64,000 bases of DNA from Halomarinibacterium sp041392205 (GCA_041392205.1 JAWKMO010000003.1:62001-126000); one strand, 5' to 3'; shown: positions 34,640 to 44,648, numbered from the stretch's first letter. Notes: generated by a model not told the origin, from the sequence alone. Made by a program: numbers and translations.

Positions 34640-37351
34640 TTGCAACAGAAGCACTTCTTTTTTTTCACTTTCATGACCCTTCTGCTTTTTTGCAGTTCTG
34701 TTATGCATTCGCAAGATCCGGTAACAAAAGGAGGTGTCGTCTTTCCCGTTAAAGAGGATACCCTTACCGTGAACCCAAAGGACACCCTTACTATTAATCC
34801 ATTGGAATTTAATGAGATTGTAGCAGATACCGTAAAAGTAGACAGTGTCCTCCCATCAAAAGAAATGTTAACAGATATTGTCGATTATTATGGAGAGGAT
34901 TATGTTTATTTGGACAAAAAAACCAGTAAAGTATATATGTATAATAAGGCGTTTATCACCTATCAAACTTATCGTATTGACGCTGGATTAATTATACTAG
35001 ATTACAATAAAAATGAAGTCACTGCCAAGGGGATTGATAGCGCAGGAGTGTATAGCCAAAAGCCTGTTTTTGTAGAAGGCTCCAACAAGGTAGAACCCGA
35101 TTCAATAAGGTTTAATTTTACCACCAAAAAAGCCATTGTATATAATTCGAGGACATTTCAAAATGAAATGAACGTGCTTTCTGAGATTACAAAAAAAGAA
35201 AACGATTCGGTCTATTACCTACGTAATGTAAAGTTTACTACCGCTGAGGACATTGAAAACCCCGAATATTATTTTTATACCCGAAAAGCAAAATTTGTTC
35301 CTGGAAAAAAAGTGGTTACCGGGTTAACCAATATGTATATTGCCGATGTCCCTACTCCTATTGGGCTTCCCTTTGCCTTTTTCCCTATGTCCGATACAAG
35401 AACCTCTGGATTTATTTTCCCAATTATTGGGGAAAATAATAATAGGGGGTTTTTCTTTCAAAATGGGGGTTATTATTTTGCCCTTAATGACTATGTCGAT
35501 CTTACCGTAACAGGAGATTATTATACCAATGGTAGCTACGGGCTGCGTTTAGATAGTGAATATGCGCTTCGCTATAAATTTCGAGGAAGTGTTAGTTTTC
35601 GGTATGAAAATTTAATTAATAGTGAACGTGGCTTCCCCGATTTTACGCAGAGTTCCCTATACAATATTCGATGGAGTCATAATCAGGATGCCAAGGTAAA
35701 TCCGAGTTCTCGTTTTAGTGCTTCGGTAAATTTAGGAAGTAGTAGGTATTTACAGCAATCCATCAACCAAACCAATAATGCGAGCCAATTGGTAAATACT
35801 CTAAGTTCCTCTATTTCTTATTCTAAAAGTTTTGAAACAGAGCCACAGATTCAATTTACCATAGCGGGCACGCATAGCCAAAACACCCAAACTGAAGCAA
35901 TAAGCATGTCGTTGCCTAATTTTAATGGTAGTGTTTCAAGGATATTTCCCTTTGCTCCCAAAATAGGGGTAAAAAAAGGAGTTTTTCAGAATATTAATTT
36001 ACAGTACAATGTCGTTGCAGAAAATAGGATACAAACAACCGATTCCCTCTTTTTCAAAAAAGAAATGTTTGAAGGAGCGCAAATGGGAGCAAGACATAGC
36101 ATCCCTATAAGCACCAACTTTAAGGTGTTAAAGTATTTAAGTTTTTCATTAAGTACCAACTACCAAGAAACGTGGGTTGGCAAAACCATAAGTCGGAGCT
36201 ATGATGAAACGGCAAACAATGGACAAGGAGCTGTCATACAAGATACTATTTCGGGCTTTGATAGTTATCGAACCTATGGGTTTTCCACAGGGGTTGGGAC
36301 TACTCTGTATGGTACCTTCAATTTTGGAAAAGACAAAAAAATACAAGCGATTAGGCACGTTATGCGACCCTCTATTGGTTATAGTATAAGCCCAGGATTT
36401 CAGCAATACTATGACGACTATACAATCGTATCAGCAGATCCAGAAGTAAATGATCAAGTTGTGGAGTACTCTCGATTTGAAAACACCCTTTATGGAGCCC
36501 CCGGAAAACTATACTCTAGCAGTATGAGCATGGCCCTAAGCAATACTTTTGAAGCCAAGGTGCGTGATCGAGATACCACAGCAACCGAGGCAAAAAAACT
36601 TATTCTTTTAAATAATTTAAACTTTTCTACAGGCTATAGTTTTTCGGCAGATTCCCTTAAATGGAGTAATGTTCAGGTAACGGGAAGCATTCCTATTGTA
36701 AAAAAGCTAGATTTAAATTTTAACGGCTCCTTAGATCCTTACGCTCTCAATAACAACAATACAAGAATCGATAAATTTAATATTGAAAACGGCGGAAGTC
36801 TTTTTCGATTGACCAATGGAAACATTAGTTTCAATTATTCCTTTTCTAGTAAAGATTTTGAAAAAACCGAAGAAGAAGCGGAAGATTTTAATAGTGATAC
36901 CTTTAGAAATGGGGGTCGACCCGATGATCTCTTTGGGGGAGCCGAAAATACAAACGATATAACCCCAGCCACAAAGAAAGATAAAAAGGGACTTGAAAAA
37001 TCTTGGTATCAATACGATATTCCGTGGGATGTTCGTTTGGCTTACACCTTAACGTATTCGAATGGACAACGGCAAAATGAAATTTCTAGTCAGTCCCTTA
37101 TGATGAGCTCAAGTGTTGATCTTTCTCCTAAATGGAGTGTTCGAGTGTCATCGGGGTATGATTTTAAAAACAAAGGTGTTACACTTACCCAATTAGGTTT
37201 TGTAAGGGATTTGGATAGTTGGACGATGCGATTTAATTGGACCCCCATAGGGGCTCGAAACACCTCATGGAATTTCTTTATAGGAATTAAGGGAAGCATC
37301 CTAAGCGATATTAAATACGATAAGCGCAGAGAAGCCGATAGAAACCTTTAA
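34640..37351 (+). CDS. lptD: LPS-assembly protein LptD (OstA-like outer membrane protein)
   Basis: A 903-residue outer-membrane protein with a signal peptide (to SSVMHSQ). An OstA/LptA-like N-domain (VYLDKKTSKVYMYNKAFITYQTYRIDAGLIILDYNKNEVTAKGID) is followed by the family block FFPMSDTRTSGFIFPIIGENNNRGFFFQNGGYYFALNDYVDLT. A long beta-barrel runs to the C-terminus. It inserts lipopolysaccharide in the outer leaflet. The start is TTG (34640), with the typical hydrophobic leader directly after. It lies next to ridA and tamB, all with divergent or convergent orientation. Confidence 0.9.
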   Translation: MQQKHFFFFTFMTLLLFCSSVMHSQDPVTKGGVVFPVKEDTLTVNPKDTLTINPLEFNEIVADTVKVDSVLPSKEMLTDIVDYYGEDYVYLDKKTSKVYMYNKAFITYQTYRIDAGLIILDYNKNEVTAKGIDSAGVYSQKPVFVEGSNKVEPDSIRFNFTTKKAIVYNSRTFQNEMNVLSEITKKENDSVYYLRNVKFTTAEDIENPEYYFYTRKAKFVPGKKVVTGLTNMYIADVPTPIGLPFAFFPMSDTRTSGFIFPIIGENNNRGFFFQNGGYYFALNDYVDLTVTGDYYTNGSYGLRLDSEYALRYKFRGSVSFRYENLINSERGFPDFTQSSLYNIRWSHNQDAKVNPSSRFSASVNLGSSRYLQQSINQTNNASQLVNTLSSSISYSKSFETEPQIQFTIAGTHSQNTQTEAISMSLPNFNGSVSRIFPFAPKIGVKKGVFQNINLQYNVVAENRIQTTDSLFFKKEMFEGAQMGARHSIPISTNFKVLKYLSFSLSTNYQETWVGKTISRSYDETANNGQGAVIQDTISGFDSYRTYGFSTGVGTTLYGTFNFGKDKKIQAIRHVMRPSIGYSISPGFQQYYDDYTIVSADPEVNDQVVEYSRFENTLYGAPGKLYSSSMSMALSNTFEAKVRDRDTTATEAKKLILLNNLNFSTGYSFSADSLKWSNVQVTGSIPIVKKLDLNFNGSLDPYALNNNNTRIDKFNIENGGSLFRLTNGNISFNYSFSSKDFEKTEEEAEDFNSDTFRNGGRPDDLFGGAENTNDITPATKKDKKGLEKSWYQYDIPWDVRLAYTLTYSNGQRQNEISSQSLMMSSSVDLSPKWSVRVSSGYDFKNKGVTLTQLGFVRDLDSWTMRFNWTPIGARNTSWNFFIGIKGSILSDIKYDKRREADRNL

Positions 37352-37386
37352 AAGACTTAATATTTAATGTTTCAAATTAAAATTGT

Positions 37387-37767
37387 ATGAAAAAAATAAT
37401 CACCACCGTAAATGCTCCAGCTCCCATTGGCCCTTATAGCCAAGGTGTCATGAAAGGAAATTTGTTATTTACTTCGGGACAAATTGCTATAAATCCGCGA
37501 ACAGGGGAATTGATTATGGAAAGCATTGAAAAAGAAACAAAGCAGGTAATGGAAAACCTAAAAGCGATTTTAACTAAGGCCGGAATGGATTTCTCAAATG
37601 TGTTGAAAACTTCAATTTTTTTGAGTGATATGAAAAACTTTGGAAAAGTAAACGAAGTGTATGCTACTTATTTTGAGGAAGCTACGGCACCCGCTCGTGA
37701 AACGGTGGAGGTGGCTAACTTACCCAAATACGTGAATGTAGAAATTTCCATGATTGCCTCAATTTAA
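37387..37767 (+). CDS. ridA: RidA family enamine/imine deaminase
   Basis: A 126-residue RidA/YjgF protein that hydrolyses reactive enamines and imines such as 2-aminoacrylate. The hallmarks are APAPIGPYSQGV, LLFTSGQIAINP, FSNVLKTSIFLSDM and APARETVEVANLP, with the conserved Arg in the last. The length is typical. It follows lptD by 35 bases on the same strand and overlaps the convergent tamB stop by four bases. Confidence 0.95.
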   Translation: MKKIITTVNAPAPIGPYSQGVMKGNLLFTSGQIAINPRTGELIMESIEKETKQVMENLKAILTKAGMDFSNVLKTSIFLSDMKNFGKVNEVYATYFEEATAPARETVEVANLPKYVNVEISMIASI

Positions 37768-40700
37768 GGGAGTTCTTGTTCTTTGGGTTTGATCCCTTGA
37801 CTTTCAAAATGCTCGGGGATTTCATTGTCTTCAGGGATAATAGGAAGTTCATTTTCGGTTTCAATAGTCAATTTTTTATTGAACAATTTTTTCATTAATT
37901 CCTTAAACGTATCAAAATCTACCGAATAGGATACCCCAGCCCCTTGTTCAAAAATTTGATCTTCCCCTATAAATTGCAAATCGGCTTGCCTATTAAAAAA
38001 GTTAATACGTAAGCTTCCATCATCATTTACTAACCACTGCACTTCAATATCCCCAGCCACGGAAGATTCGTTAGCACCTCCCACGGGTACCGCCACTTTT
38101 CCATTAATAAGAATTCGTTCCGAAATTTTTGTGGAGAGCTCTACCCCCACTTGATATTCTAACTGTTCATTAAGAGATGTTTGCCTTGTTCCAATGGTAG
38201 GCAGTACTTTAAATTTAGAATCATCTCCTGCAAAAATATCTGCCACCAATTTATTAACGCGCTCTGTTAAAGTTCCAGCAATGGCATTTTGACCGGCGGC
38301 GGCATCACTTTGGAAAGAACCTGTTGAAGCTAAAAAGATAGCCTGAGTTTGCCGTTGTTCTTTATCGCGTATTTTATCTTCCAATTCGTCGCGTACAGTG
38401 GTTGAAACATTAGGAAAACTTAACTGAAAATCCAAATCTGGCTGCATAATTTCCCCCGTTAAATTAAGGAGTACTTCTACATCTACCGTGCTATTTAAAC
38501 TGGGGTTGTCTAACAATGCAGATGGATTTACATTGGGAACAGTATATTTTGCTGTGAGATCGAGTCGTGCTTTGGTAGGTTCCCCATCCCAAGTAATATT
38601 TCCTCCGGGAACTACATCAATACGTTTATCCACAAATCCTCCGTATCGAAAATCGTATTTTCCATCAATTATTAAGAAATCGCCCCACATTTTAAATTTT
38701 CCGAGGGTATTAATTTCCAAAAGAAGAATTCCGGCTCCTCGCGCTATTAAATTGGAGTTATTGACTTGGTCCACTAATACTTCCACTTCTGCATTTTCGT
38801 TAATATCCAATTCAAAATTTAAAGACAGTCCTTTAATTTCTTCGGTAACAATGGTTTCACCTGCAATACGTGCCTTTTTTTCATCGGGAGAAATAAAACG
38901 AATAAAAGAATCGTCCCCAATACTAGCGGCGTCACTTATAGGAATTTTAAATTTGGTTCCGGCTTCGGTGGTGGCAGTAACATCTATTACCAATTCGTCC
39001 ACAGGCCCTTTAATTTTAGAACTTCCGCTAATAAAAGCGGTTCCATAGTAAAGTGCCTCTTCATCTTTAGGGGTGTCTAACACCAACAGGCGGATGGTTT
39101 CCAAATCAAAATCTAGTGCCCATTTAGAAAAATTGGCGTGGGTGACATTGCCTTCAAAAGTACCCACAGTTTCATATTTGGTATCGGTGATAAAAGTGGG
39201 GCTAATCTTAAAATTATTTTTTGAAAGAAAAATGGAAGTGTTGTCTTCAATAGTATAATCTACGTTTAAGTAGGGTATTTTCAATCCCGTTTCAAACAAA
39301 TCCAAACGCCCTGCTATGTCTGGAGATTTATAATTTCCTTTTACTTTTGCATTCCCAGAAACAAGCCCACGAAGGTCGGTAATAACTTCTCCGCCAAAAG
39401 GACTAAAAGCCTTCAAATTAAAGTCGGTAAAATTTACATTTAAATCAATTAAAGAGGGGTCCCCAGATACGTCTAAATTCCCTTTTGCTGTGAAAGAGGT
39501 TACTTGGTCATTGATTAAACTAGAATTAATGGTGTAATTGGTAAGGTCTTTATTTCCTTTAATGTTGAGTTCTAGATTTCCAAAATCAATGCTGTTTAAG
39601 TTTAAGGCTTCAATCACAATTTCAGAATTAGGATAAAAAGCACCGTCTCGTTTTAAAAAATCTAAGGTTCCATTAAGACGTCCTTTTAAATTAAGACTAT
39701 CTACTTCAGGGACTACCTTCCCAATATCGACATTGGTAAACTGTAGCTTCACATCCATAAAGGAAGAATCTTGCTTTATTCCCGCTAGCTGTATGAGTTC
39801 TTCATTATGGGTTAGCGTTAACGAGTCTAGGGTAATGTCTCTAAAATTATCGTCGAAGGTAATTTTATTGAGGGAATTATTGTCTTTGTTTAAAAACCAA
39901 TCGTTTCCTTTATAATTAATTTTTGAGCGTTTAATTCCCACTACCGATTTTCCTAGTGGATTAATGGTATGGTATAAGGAAAGGTTAAAAATATCGTTTT
40001 GATCTTTTCCTCCTTTAAATTGTGATTGAATGTATAAGGTATCTTTAAGGGTTTTATTAATAACATTAATATCGACCAAATTGTATTTGCCGTTATACAA
40101 GGAATCTACAGAAACATAAGCATTAAAAAGCGGATTATCATTATCCAACTTTACATTTACCTTTCCTAAATAGTTATCGTATAATAACATTTCTGGGGAT
40201 TTAAAATCCAGTGTAAATTTAGACTCGTCGGAAAAAACAGACCCTTTAATTCTTGTTTTTTCCCCTAATTGAATTTGTGGTACAAATACATCTACGATTT
40301 TATTATAAACTTCAAATTCGTAGTTAATATACTGGTCTGTAGTAACTTGAAGCGGGATGTAATTGGTGTAAATACTTCCAATCGAATTTCTAAAGAGATA
40401 CGGAATATCTTCAATTAAAAATTTACCTTTTATTTTTCCGTTAATGATGTCTGGCGAATTTACCTCTATGGTTCGCTCATCATCCTCAAAAGAAGAGGCG
40501 ATGGTAAAATCGTCAAAAAAGAAATCTTTGTTTTGGGTTTGATAAAAAGTTTCTGAAAACTGAATGGTTCCAACAGCATCATTAATAGTAGTCCCATCCA
40601 TATCCATTTTAATAGTTCCCGCAAATACTGAAACACTGTCTCGTGTAAAGAGTCGCAATTTATTTAACTCGGCATATTCAATTTTCGCTTCAAAATCGTA

Positions 40701-42152
40701 TTGATTAAATTTTTCTGAAACATCCACTAATCCGTTAAACTCCATTTTTAAATTGGGGTCGTTAATGGAGAGTTTTCCGTTAAATTTGGGATTTTTTAGA
40801 TTCCCTTCCACTACAATATTTTGATAATCATACCCTTCAAACGTAAAGTTATCGATGGTTCCCGCTACTAATGTGCTAACCGTTTTGGGGGTAAAGCCAC
40901 GCCCATTAAAAGTAAGGTTGGCATTCATTTTCCCTAAGGAGGTTGTTTCGGCTAATTTTCCTAAGTCAAAATTATTCAGTTTAGCATTTCCTTTATAATA
41001 GGCGTTTTTAAAATCTGTTATATTACCCAGTTCAAGAGTAAGAGCTGCAGCCCCTATAGCACTAGAAATAAAGCTGTTTGTTTTCAATTCGTCCCCAACA
41101 ATCTCCGTATCTCCCCGTAATGAAAAATTTCCTAGTTTTTTTAATTCGGTGGGCAAATCTTTTCCTATGAGGTTTGGTAAAAATCGTCTTAAATCGAAAT
41201 AATTGGTTTGAATGTTATGATTGTTGCCTGTGACTATATAGATATCTTCGTTAAAGAGATTTTTAAAGGCAAAATCCCCTTTAAATAGAGAATTATTATA
41301 ACCTATGTTTGCTTGACTAAAAGTAAAATCGTTAAGGGTTCCTGTAAGATTTCCCTCTAGTGTAATAGCTAGATTTTCACCAAATTCTGGATAAAGTTTA
41401 TTTAAATCGTTAGTAGAGACTGAAGAATCTTTAAAGTTAGCTTGAAGTGTTACTTTATTTACAAAGTCTGCCATGCCCTCTTTATAGGTCAGTGCAACAT
41501 CCCCATTAAGCGTAGAATTACCTGTTTGTAAGGACATATTCTTTAAAGAGAGTCCTGTAGCAGAATAGTTAAAATTTGCGGAAAGATTAGTGACTTCAAT
41601 CCCCCTTTGTTCTAAAAAGGACAGTGAGGTAATTTGTGCCGCCACATTGTCATCATATACAGAAAAATCATTGGCCTCAAGGGTAAATTTTTTAAGCGCT
41701 AAAGATACCGGGGTTTCGAGGTTTTCATCAACAATACGTATTTCAGCATTTAAAAGAGAAACTTGGTTTGCTAGTAATTCAAAAGGTTTTGTTTCAAGGG
41801 TATCTCCGCTATTAAATTTTTCGGCAAATAGAGAAAGATTATCGTTGGTTTCTTCTTTATAGGTTTTTACAAAGAGTTTCGTATTTTCAAGTTCCAAAAA
41901 CCCAAAATCCAAATTTCCATCCATTAACTTTTTAATACTTAAAATATTGGTTTGAAGTATTTCCGAATAGATTAGTGTATCTTGATGATGGTCCTTAATA
42001 AAAACGCCTCGTATATCTACTTCTCCTTTCCAATTAAGGCCTAAACGGTCTATTGCAATATCGGTTCCGTAGGTTTCATTAAGCCCGCGGGTAACTTTTT
42101 TAGCAATTTTTGTTTGTACCGCAGGAATGGATAAAACAATTACCAGTAACAC
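37764..42152 (-). CDS. tamB: translocation and assembly module protein TamB
   Basis: A 1462-residue AsmA/TamB-type protein with a short N-terminal membrane anchor (LLVIVLSIPAVQTKIAKKVTRGLNETYGTD). A very long repetitive beta-rich body (YKGN..L, GRLDLF-type strands) follows, then the conserved DUF490 C-domain (GGNITWDGEPTKARLDLTAKYTVP, QPDLDFQLSFPNVSTTVRDELE, VQWLVNDDGSLRINFFNR). TamB spans the periplasm and moves phospholipids or helps outer-membrane protein assembly with TamA; Bacteroidota often have it without a close TamA. The protein is divergent from tsaD. Its end carries the usual proline/acid-rich tail. Confidence 0.9.
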   Translation of the reverse strand: MLLVIVLSIPAVQTKIAKKVTRGLNETYGTDIAIDRLGLNWKGEVDIRGVFIKDHHQDTLIYSEILQTNILSIKKLMDGNLDFGFLELENTKLFVKTYKEETNDNLSLFAEKFNSGDTLETKPFELLANQVSLLNAEIRIVDENLETPVSLALKKFTLEANDFSVYDDNVAAQITSLSFLEQRGIEVTNLSANFNYSATGLSLKNMSLQTGNSTLNGDVALTYKEGMADFVNKVTLQANFKDSSVSTNDLNKLYPEFGENLAITLEGNLTGTLNDFTFSQANIGYNNSLFKGDFAFKNLFNEDIYIVTGNNHNIQTNYFDLRRFLPNLIGKDLPTELKKLGNFSLRGDTEIVGDELKTNSFISSAIGAAALTLELGNITDFKNAYYKGNAKLNNFDLGKLAETTSLGKMNANLTFNGRGFTPKTVSTLVAGTIDNFTFEGYDYQNIVVEGNLKNPKFNGKLSINDPNLKMEFNGLVDVSEKFNQYDFEAKIEYAELNKLRLFTRDSVSVFAGTIKMDMDGTTINDAVGTIQFSETFYQTQNKDFFFDDFTIASSFEDDERTIEVNSPDIINGKIKGKFLIEDIPYLFRNSIGSIYTNYIPLQVTTDQYINYEFEVYNKIVDVFVPQIQLGEKTRIKGSVFSDESKFTLDFKSPEMLLYDNYLGKVNVKLDNDNPLFNAYVSVDSLYNGKYNLVDINVINKTLKDTLYIQSQFKGGKDQNDIFNLSLYHTINPLGKSVVGIKRSKINYKGNDWFLNKDNNSLNKITFDDNFRDITLDSLTLTHNEELIQLAGIKQDSSFMDVKLQFTNVDIGKVVPEVDSLNLKGRLNGTLDFLKRDGAFYPNSEIVIEALNLNSIDFGNLELNIKGNKDLTNYTINSSLINDQVTSFTAKGNLDVSGDPSLIDLNVNFTDFNLKAFSPFGGEVITDLRGLVSGNAKVKGNYKSPDIAGRLDLFETGLKIPYLNVDYTIEDNTSIFLSKNNFKISPTFITDTKYETVGTFEGNVTHANFSKWALDFDLETIRLLVLDTPKDEEALYYGTAFISGSSKIKGPVDELVIDVTATTEAGTKFKIPISDAASIGDDSFIRFISPDEKKARIAGETIVTEEIKGLSLNFELDINENAEVEVLVDQVNNSNLIARGAGILLLEINTLGKFKMWGDFLIIDGKYDFRYGGFVDKRIDVVPGGNITWDGEPTKARLDLTAKYTVPNVNPSALLDNPSLNSTVDVEVLLNLTGEIMQPDLDFQLSFPNVSTTVRDELEDKIRDKEQRQTQAIFLASTGSFQSDAAAGQNAIAGTLTERVNKLVADIFAGDDSKFKVLPTIGTRQTSLNEQLEYQVGVELSTKISERILINGKVAVPVGGANESSVAGDIEVQWLVNDDGSLRINFFNRQADLQFIGEDQIFEQGAGVSYSVDFDTFKELMKKLFNKKLTIETENELPIIPEDNEIPEHFESQGIKPKEQELP

Positions 42153-42259
42153 TAATAATACGATTAGTATTAGTAGGATACGTTTAATTATTTTGATAAG
42201 TTTTTTGATAACCCTTTATTGTTTTAATTTTACACCCAACAAACGTGCCTAATATCTAA

Positions 42260-43279
42260 ATGACAAAAAACACTTACATCCTTGGTATTGAATCTTCTTG
42301 CGACGATACTGCTGCGGCCGTTATCCATAACGGCGTGGTACTCTCCAATGTTGTTGCCGGACAAAAAATACACGAAGAGTATGGGGGTGTTGTCCCCGAA
42401 CTTGCTTCCCGAGCCCATCAACAAAATATTGTTCCGGTTGTGCATCAAGCATTACGCAAAGCAAATATCGACAAAAAACAGTTACATGCCATAGCCTTTA
42501 CCCAAGGTCCTGGTCTTATGGGTTCATTGCTTGTAGGAGCTTCCTTTTCGAAGTCTTTGGCTATGGGTTTAGAGATTCCTTTAATTGCCGTACACCACAT
42601 GCAAGCCCATATTTTGGCGCATTTTATTAAAGCAGAAGATCAAACGGCTCCTACCTTCCCATTTATAGCGTTAACCATTAGTGGCGGCCATACGCAAATA
42701 GTAAAAGTGAATCACTATTTTGATATGGAAATTTTAGGAGAAACCATAGACGATGCCGTTGGAGAAGCCTTTGACAAGTCTGCAAAAATTTTAGGACTTC
42801 CCTATCCAGGAGGCCCTCTTATTGATACCTATGCCCAACAAGGAAATCCCCTAGCCTATCCTTTTACAAAACCTAAAGTAGGCGATTTGGAATTCAGTTT
42901 TAGCGGATTAAAAACTGCCGTATTATATTTCATAGAACGAGAAACCCAAAAGAATCCAAATTTTATCTCAGAAAATATCGCCGATATATGTGCGAGTATT
43001 CAATACACCATTGTATCTTATTTAATGGATAAACTAAAAAACGCCGTGGCCCACACAGGAATTACCCAAATTGCCATTGGCGGTGGAGTCTCTGCCAATA
43101 GTGGGATTCGAAAAGCATTAAAAGAAGCTGAAAAAACCTTAGGCTGGATTACTTACGTTCCTCGATTTGAATATTGTACCGATAATGCTGCCATGATTGC
43201 TATGGTTGGGGAATTAAAATATAAAACAAAAGAATATGCCACGAACAATATTGTTGCCAAAGCCCGAATGAATTTGTAA
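42260..43279 (+). CDS. tsaD: tRNA N6-adenosine threonylcarbamoyltransferase TsaD
   Basis: The catalytic subunit for t6A37 formation on ANN-decoding tRNAs. The family signatures are complete: GIESSCDDTAAAVI, the metal-binding HMQAHILAH motif, ALTISGGHTQI, GGVSANSGIR and a closing CTDNAAMIAMVG. The length (339) is normal. It is the first gene of a short plus-strand run with the TfoX-like and RsmE genes (gaps of 2 bases and a 4-base overlap). It is divergent from tamB. Confidence 0.97.
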   Translation: MTKNTYILGIESSCDDTAAAVIHNGVVLSNVVAGQKIHEEYGGVVPELASRAHQQNIVPVVHQALRKANIDKKQLHAIAFTQGPGLMGSLLVGASFSKSLAMGLEIPLIAVHHMQAHILAHFIKAEDQTAPTFPFIALTISGGHTQIVKVNHYFDMEILGETIDDAVGEAFDKSAKILGLPYPGGPLIDTYAQQGNPLAYPFTKPKVGDLEFSFSGLKTAVLYFIERETQKNPNFISENIADICASIQYTIVSYLMDKLKNAVAHTGITQIAIGGGVSANSGIRKALKEAEKTLGWITYVPRFEYCTDNAAMIAMVGELKYKTKEYATNNIVAKARMNL

Positions 43280-43281
43280 AA

Positions 43282-43617
43282 ATGACTAAAACGGAAGAAA
43301 TTTTAAAGCGAATTAGATGGGCCCTAAAACCTTGGCAAAATGATATTGTGGAAAAGCGCATGTTTGGTGGCACTTGCTTTTTATTTAAAGGCAAAATGTG
43401 TGTAGGAGAGACTAAAGAACGCCTTATGGTTAGGGTGCCTTCAGAGAGGATGGAAAATGTGTTGAGTAAAATGTTTGTGGGTCCAATGAATTTTACTGGA
43501 AAACCGATGAAAGAGTTTGTTTTTGTTACCGAAAATGGGTTTGATACCGAAGAAAAATTACAAGAATGGATCGAAATAGGAATTGCCCATGCCCAGTTTA
43601 AAAGTTCGCAATTATGA
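43282..43617 (+). CDS. TfoX/Sxy N-terminal-domain protein
   Basis: A 111-residue protein matching the TfoX N-terminal domain (RMFGGTCFLFKGKMCVG, LMVRVPSERMENVL, KEFVFV). In gamma-proteobacteria Sxy/TfoX turns on competence genes, but short single-domain homologues occur in many bacteria without that role. It lies two bases after tsaD and overlaps rsmE by four bases (43614-43617). The genetic setting is translation-related RNA modification, not DNA uptake. Its true function is unknown. Confidence 0.8.
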   Translation: MTKTEEILKRIRWALKPWQNDIVEKRMFGGTCFLFKGKMCVGETKERLMVRVPSERMENVLSKMFVGPMNFTGKPMKEFVFVTENGFDTEEKLQEWIEIGIAHAQFKSSQL

Positions 43618-44327
43618 ATTTGTTTTATCAAAAATCGCTTACAGAAGGTTCGCACTTGGTCTCTTTTGAAACAGAGGAAAGTAGGCATATTGCGAAAGTA
43701 TTAAGACATAAAATTGGCGATATTGTTCACATTACCAATGGCAATGGGATACTATTTACCGCGCAATTACAAGAAGTTTCGCCTAAACGATGCCAAGCTA
43801 GCATCCTCCATTTTGAAATAAAAGCCCCTTTGCCTTACCATGTGCATTTGGCTGTAGCGCCCACCAAAAACATAGACCGATTTGAATGGTTTTTGGAAAA
43901 AGCAACCGAAATTGGCATTTCAGAAATTACTCCTATCATTTGTGAACATAGTGAACGAAAAGTAATAAAAGGGGAACGATTGGAAAAAATTATTGAAAGT
44001 GCCATGAAGCAATCGCTTAAAATGCACAAACCCAAACTTAATCCCATAACCTCTTTTTCAGAATTTAGTAAACTTTCCGAAACCTTCACGGTAAAAAAAA
44101 TGATCGCCCATTGTGCCGAATTCCCTAAAACCCTCTTGAAAAATGCCCTAAAACCAAGCGAAGACTGTCTCATCCTTATTGGCCCCGAAGGAGATTTTTC
44201 AGCTAAAGAAATTGAATGGGCATCGAAAAATAATTTTTTGGCAATCACTTTGGGTGAAAGTCGTCTTCGTACCGAAACCGCAGCACTTGTAGCCTGTTTT
44301 TCAATTTCGTATATGAATTTAAAGTAG
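43614..44327 (+). CDS. rsmE: 16S rRNA m3U1498 methyltransferase RsmE
   Basis: A SPOUT-class methyltransferase of 237 residues that modifies U1498 in 16S rRNA. The N-terminal PUA-like segment (SRHIAKVLRHKIGDIVHITNGNG) is followed by KNIDRFEWFLEKATEIGI and the SAM-binding knot IGPEGDFSAKEIEWA and LGESRLRTETAAL. The start overlaps the TfoX-like stop, so translation is coupled. The downstream gap of 321 bases holds an inverted repeat (44355-44381) and a possible 57-codon gene. Confidence 0.95.
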   Translation: MNLFYQKSLTEGSHLVSFETEESRHIAKVLRHKIGDIVHITNGNGILFTAQLQEVSPKRCQASILHFEIKAPLPYHVHLAVAPTKNIDRFEWFLEKATEIGISEITPIICEHSERKVIKGERLEKIIESAMKQSLKMHKPKLNPITSFSEFSKLSETFTVKKMIAHCAEFPKTLLKNALKPSEDCLILIGPEGDFSAKEIEWASKNNFLAITLGESRLRTETAALVACFSISYMNLK

Positions 44328-44354
44328 CTAAATGGTTAAGAAAAAGTGTTTTTC

Positions 44355-44381
44355 ATCGATAAAATTTGTATTTTAATCGAT
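44355..44381. repeat. inverted repeat ATCGATAAAA / TTTTAATCGAT
   Basis: The halves at 44355-44364 and 44371-44381 pair around TTTGTA with one bulged base, in the gap after rsmE. It could be a weak terminator or an operator. There is no following T-run. Confidence 0.35.
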
Positions 44382-44430
44382 AATCACTATCTTTCGCTCA
44401 CCAAATTTCACTTAACCTACAATAAATGCT

Positions 44431-44604
44431 ATGAATGCGCTAAAAATAAATCCCCGAAAAAGTTCACAAATCCATAGCGTGCAAAATCAAACCCTTGGTT
44501 TAAAATACCTATCAAATTCTCAACGAAGAAAATCGGATACCCTTACAAAAGATTGGAAATTCTTTACTTATGGCCTGTTTGGAGAAATGATTAATAAAAT
44601 TTAA
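44431..44604 (+). CDS. possible 57-aa protein of unknown function
   Basis: An ATG-initiated frame of 57 codons in the gap between rsmE and the DUF4159 gene encodes a basic, soluble peptide (MNALKINPRKSSQ, LKYLSNSQRRKSDTLTK, WKFFTYGLFGEM). I recognise no family. Codon use is ordinary for the region, and the frame fills most of an otherwise empty 321-base gap, but the case is weak. Confidence 0.3.
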   Translation: MNALKINPRKSSQIHSVQNQTLGLKYLSNSQRRKSDTLTKDWKFFTYGLFGEMINKI

Positions 44605-44636
44605 GTATATCTTCTCATAACCATTTTAAATTTTTC

Positions 44637-44644
44637 TATTTTTG
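44637..44644 (+). promoter_or_regulatory. TAnnTTTG -7 element just before the DUF4159 start
   Basis: TATTTTTG at 44637-44644 ends four bases before the ATG at 44649. If used, transcription would begin at or next to the start codon, giving a leaderless or nearly leaderless message. Confidence 0.35.
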
Positions 44645-44648
44645 AGGT

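Noticed and set aside
38488..39048. 186-codon plus-strand frame inside tamB
   Set aside because: Ser/Thr-rich antisense shadow of the TamB C-domain; the minus-strand frame is continuous and matches the family.
43200..43688. 162-codon minus-strand frame opposite tsaD/tfoX/rsmE
   Set aside because: Shadow of three well supported plus-strand genes; no recognisable domain.
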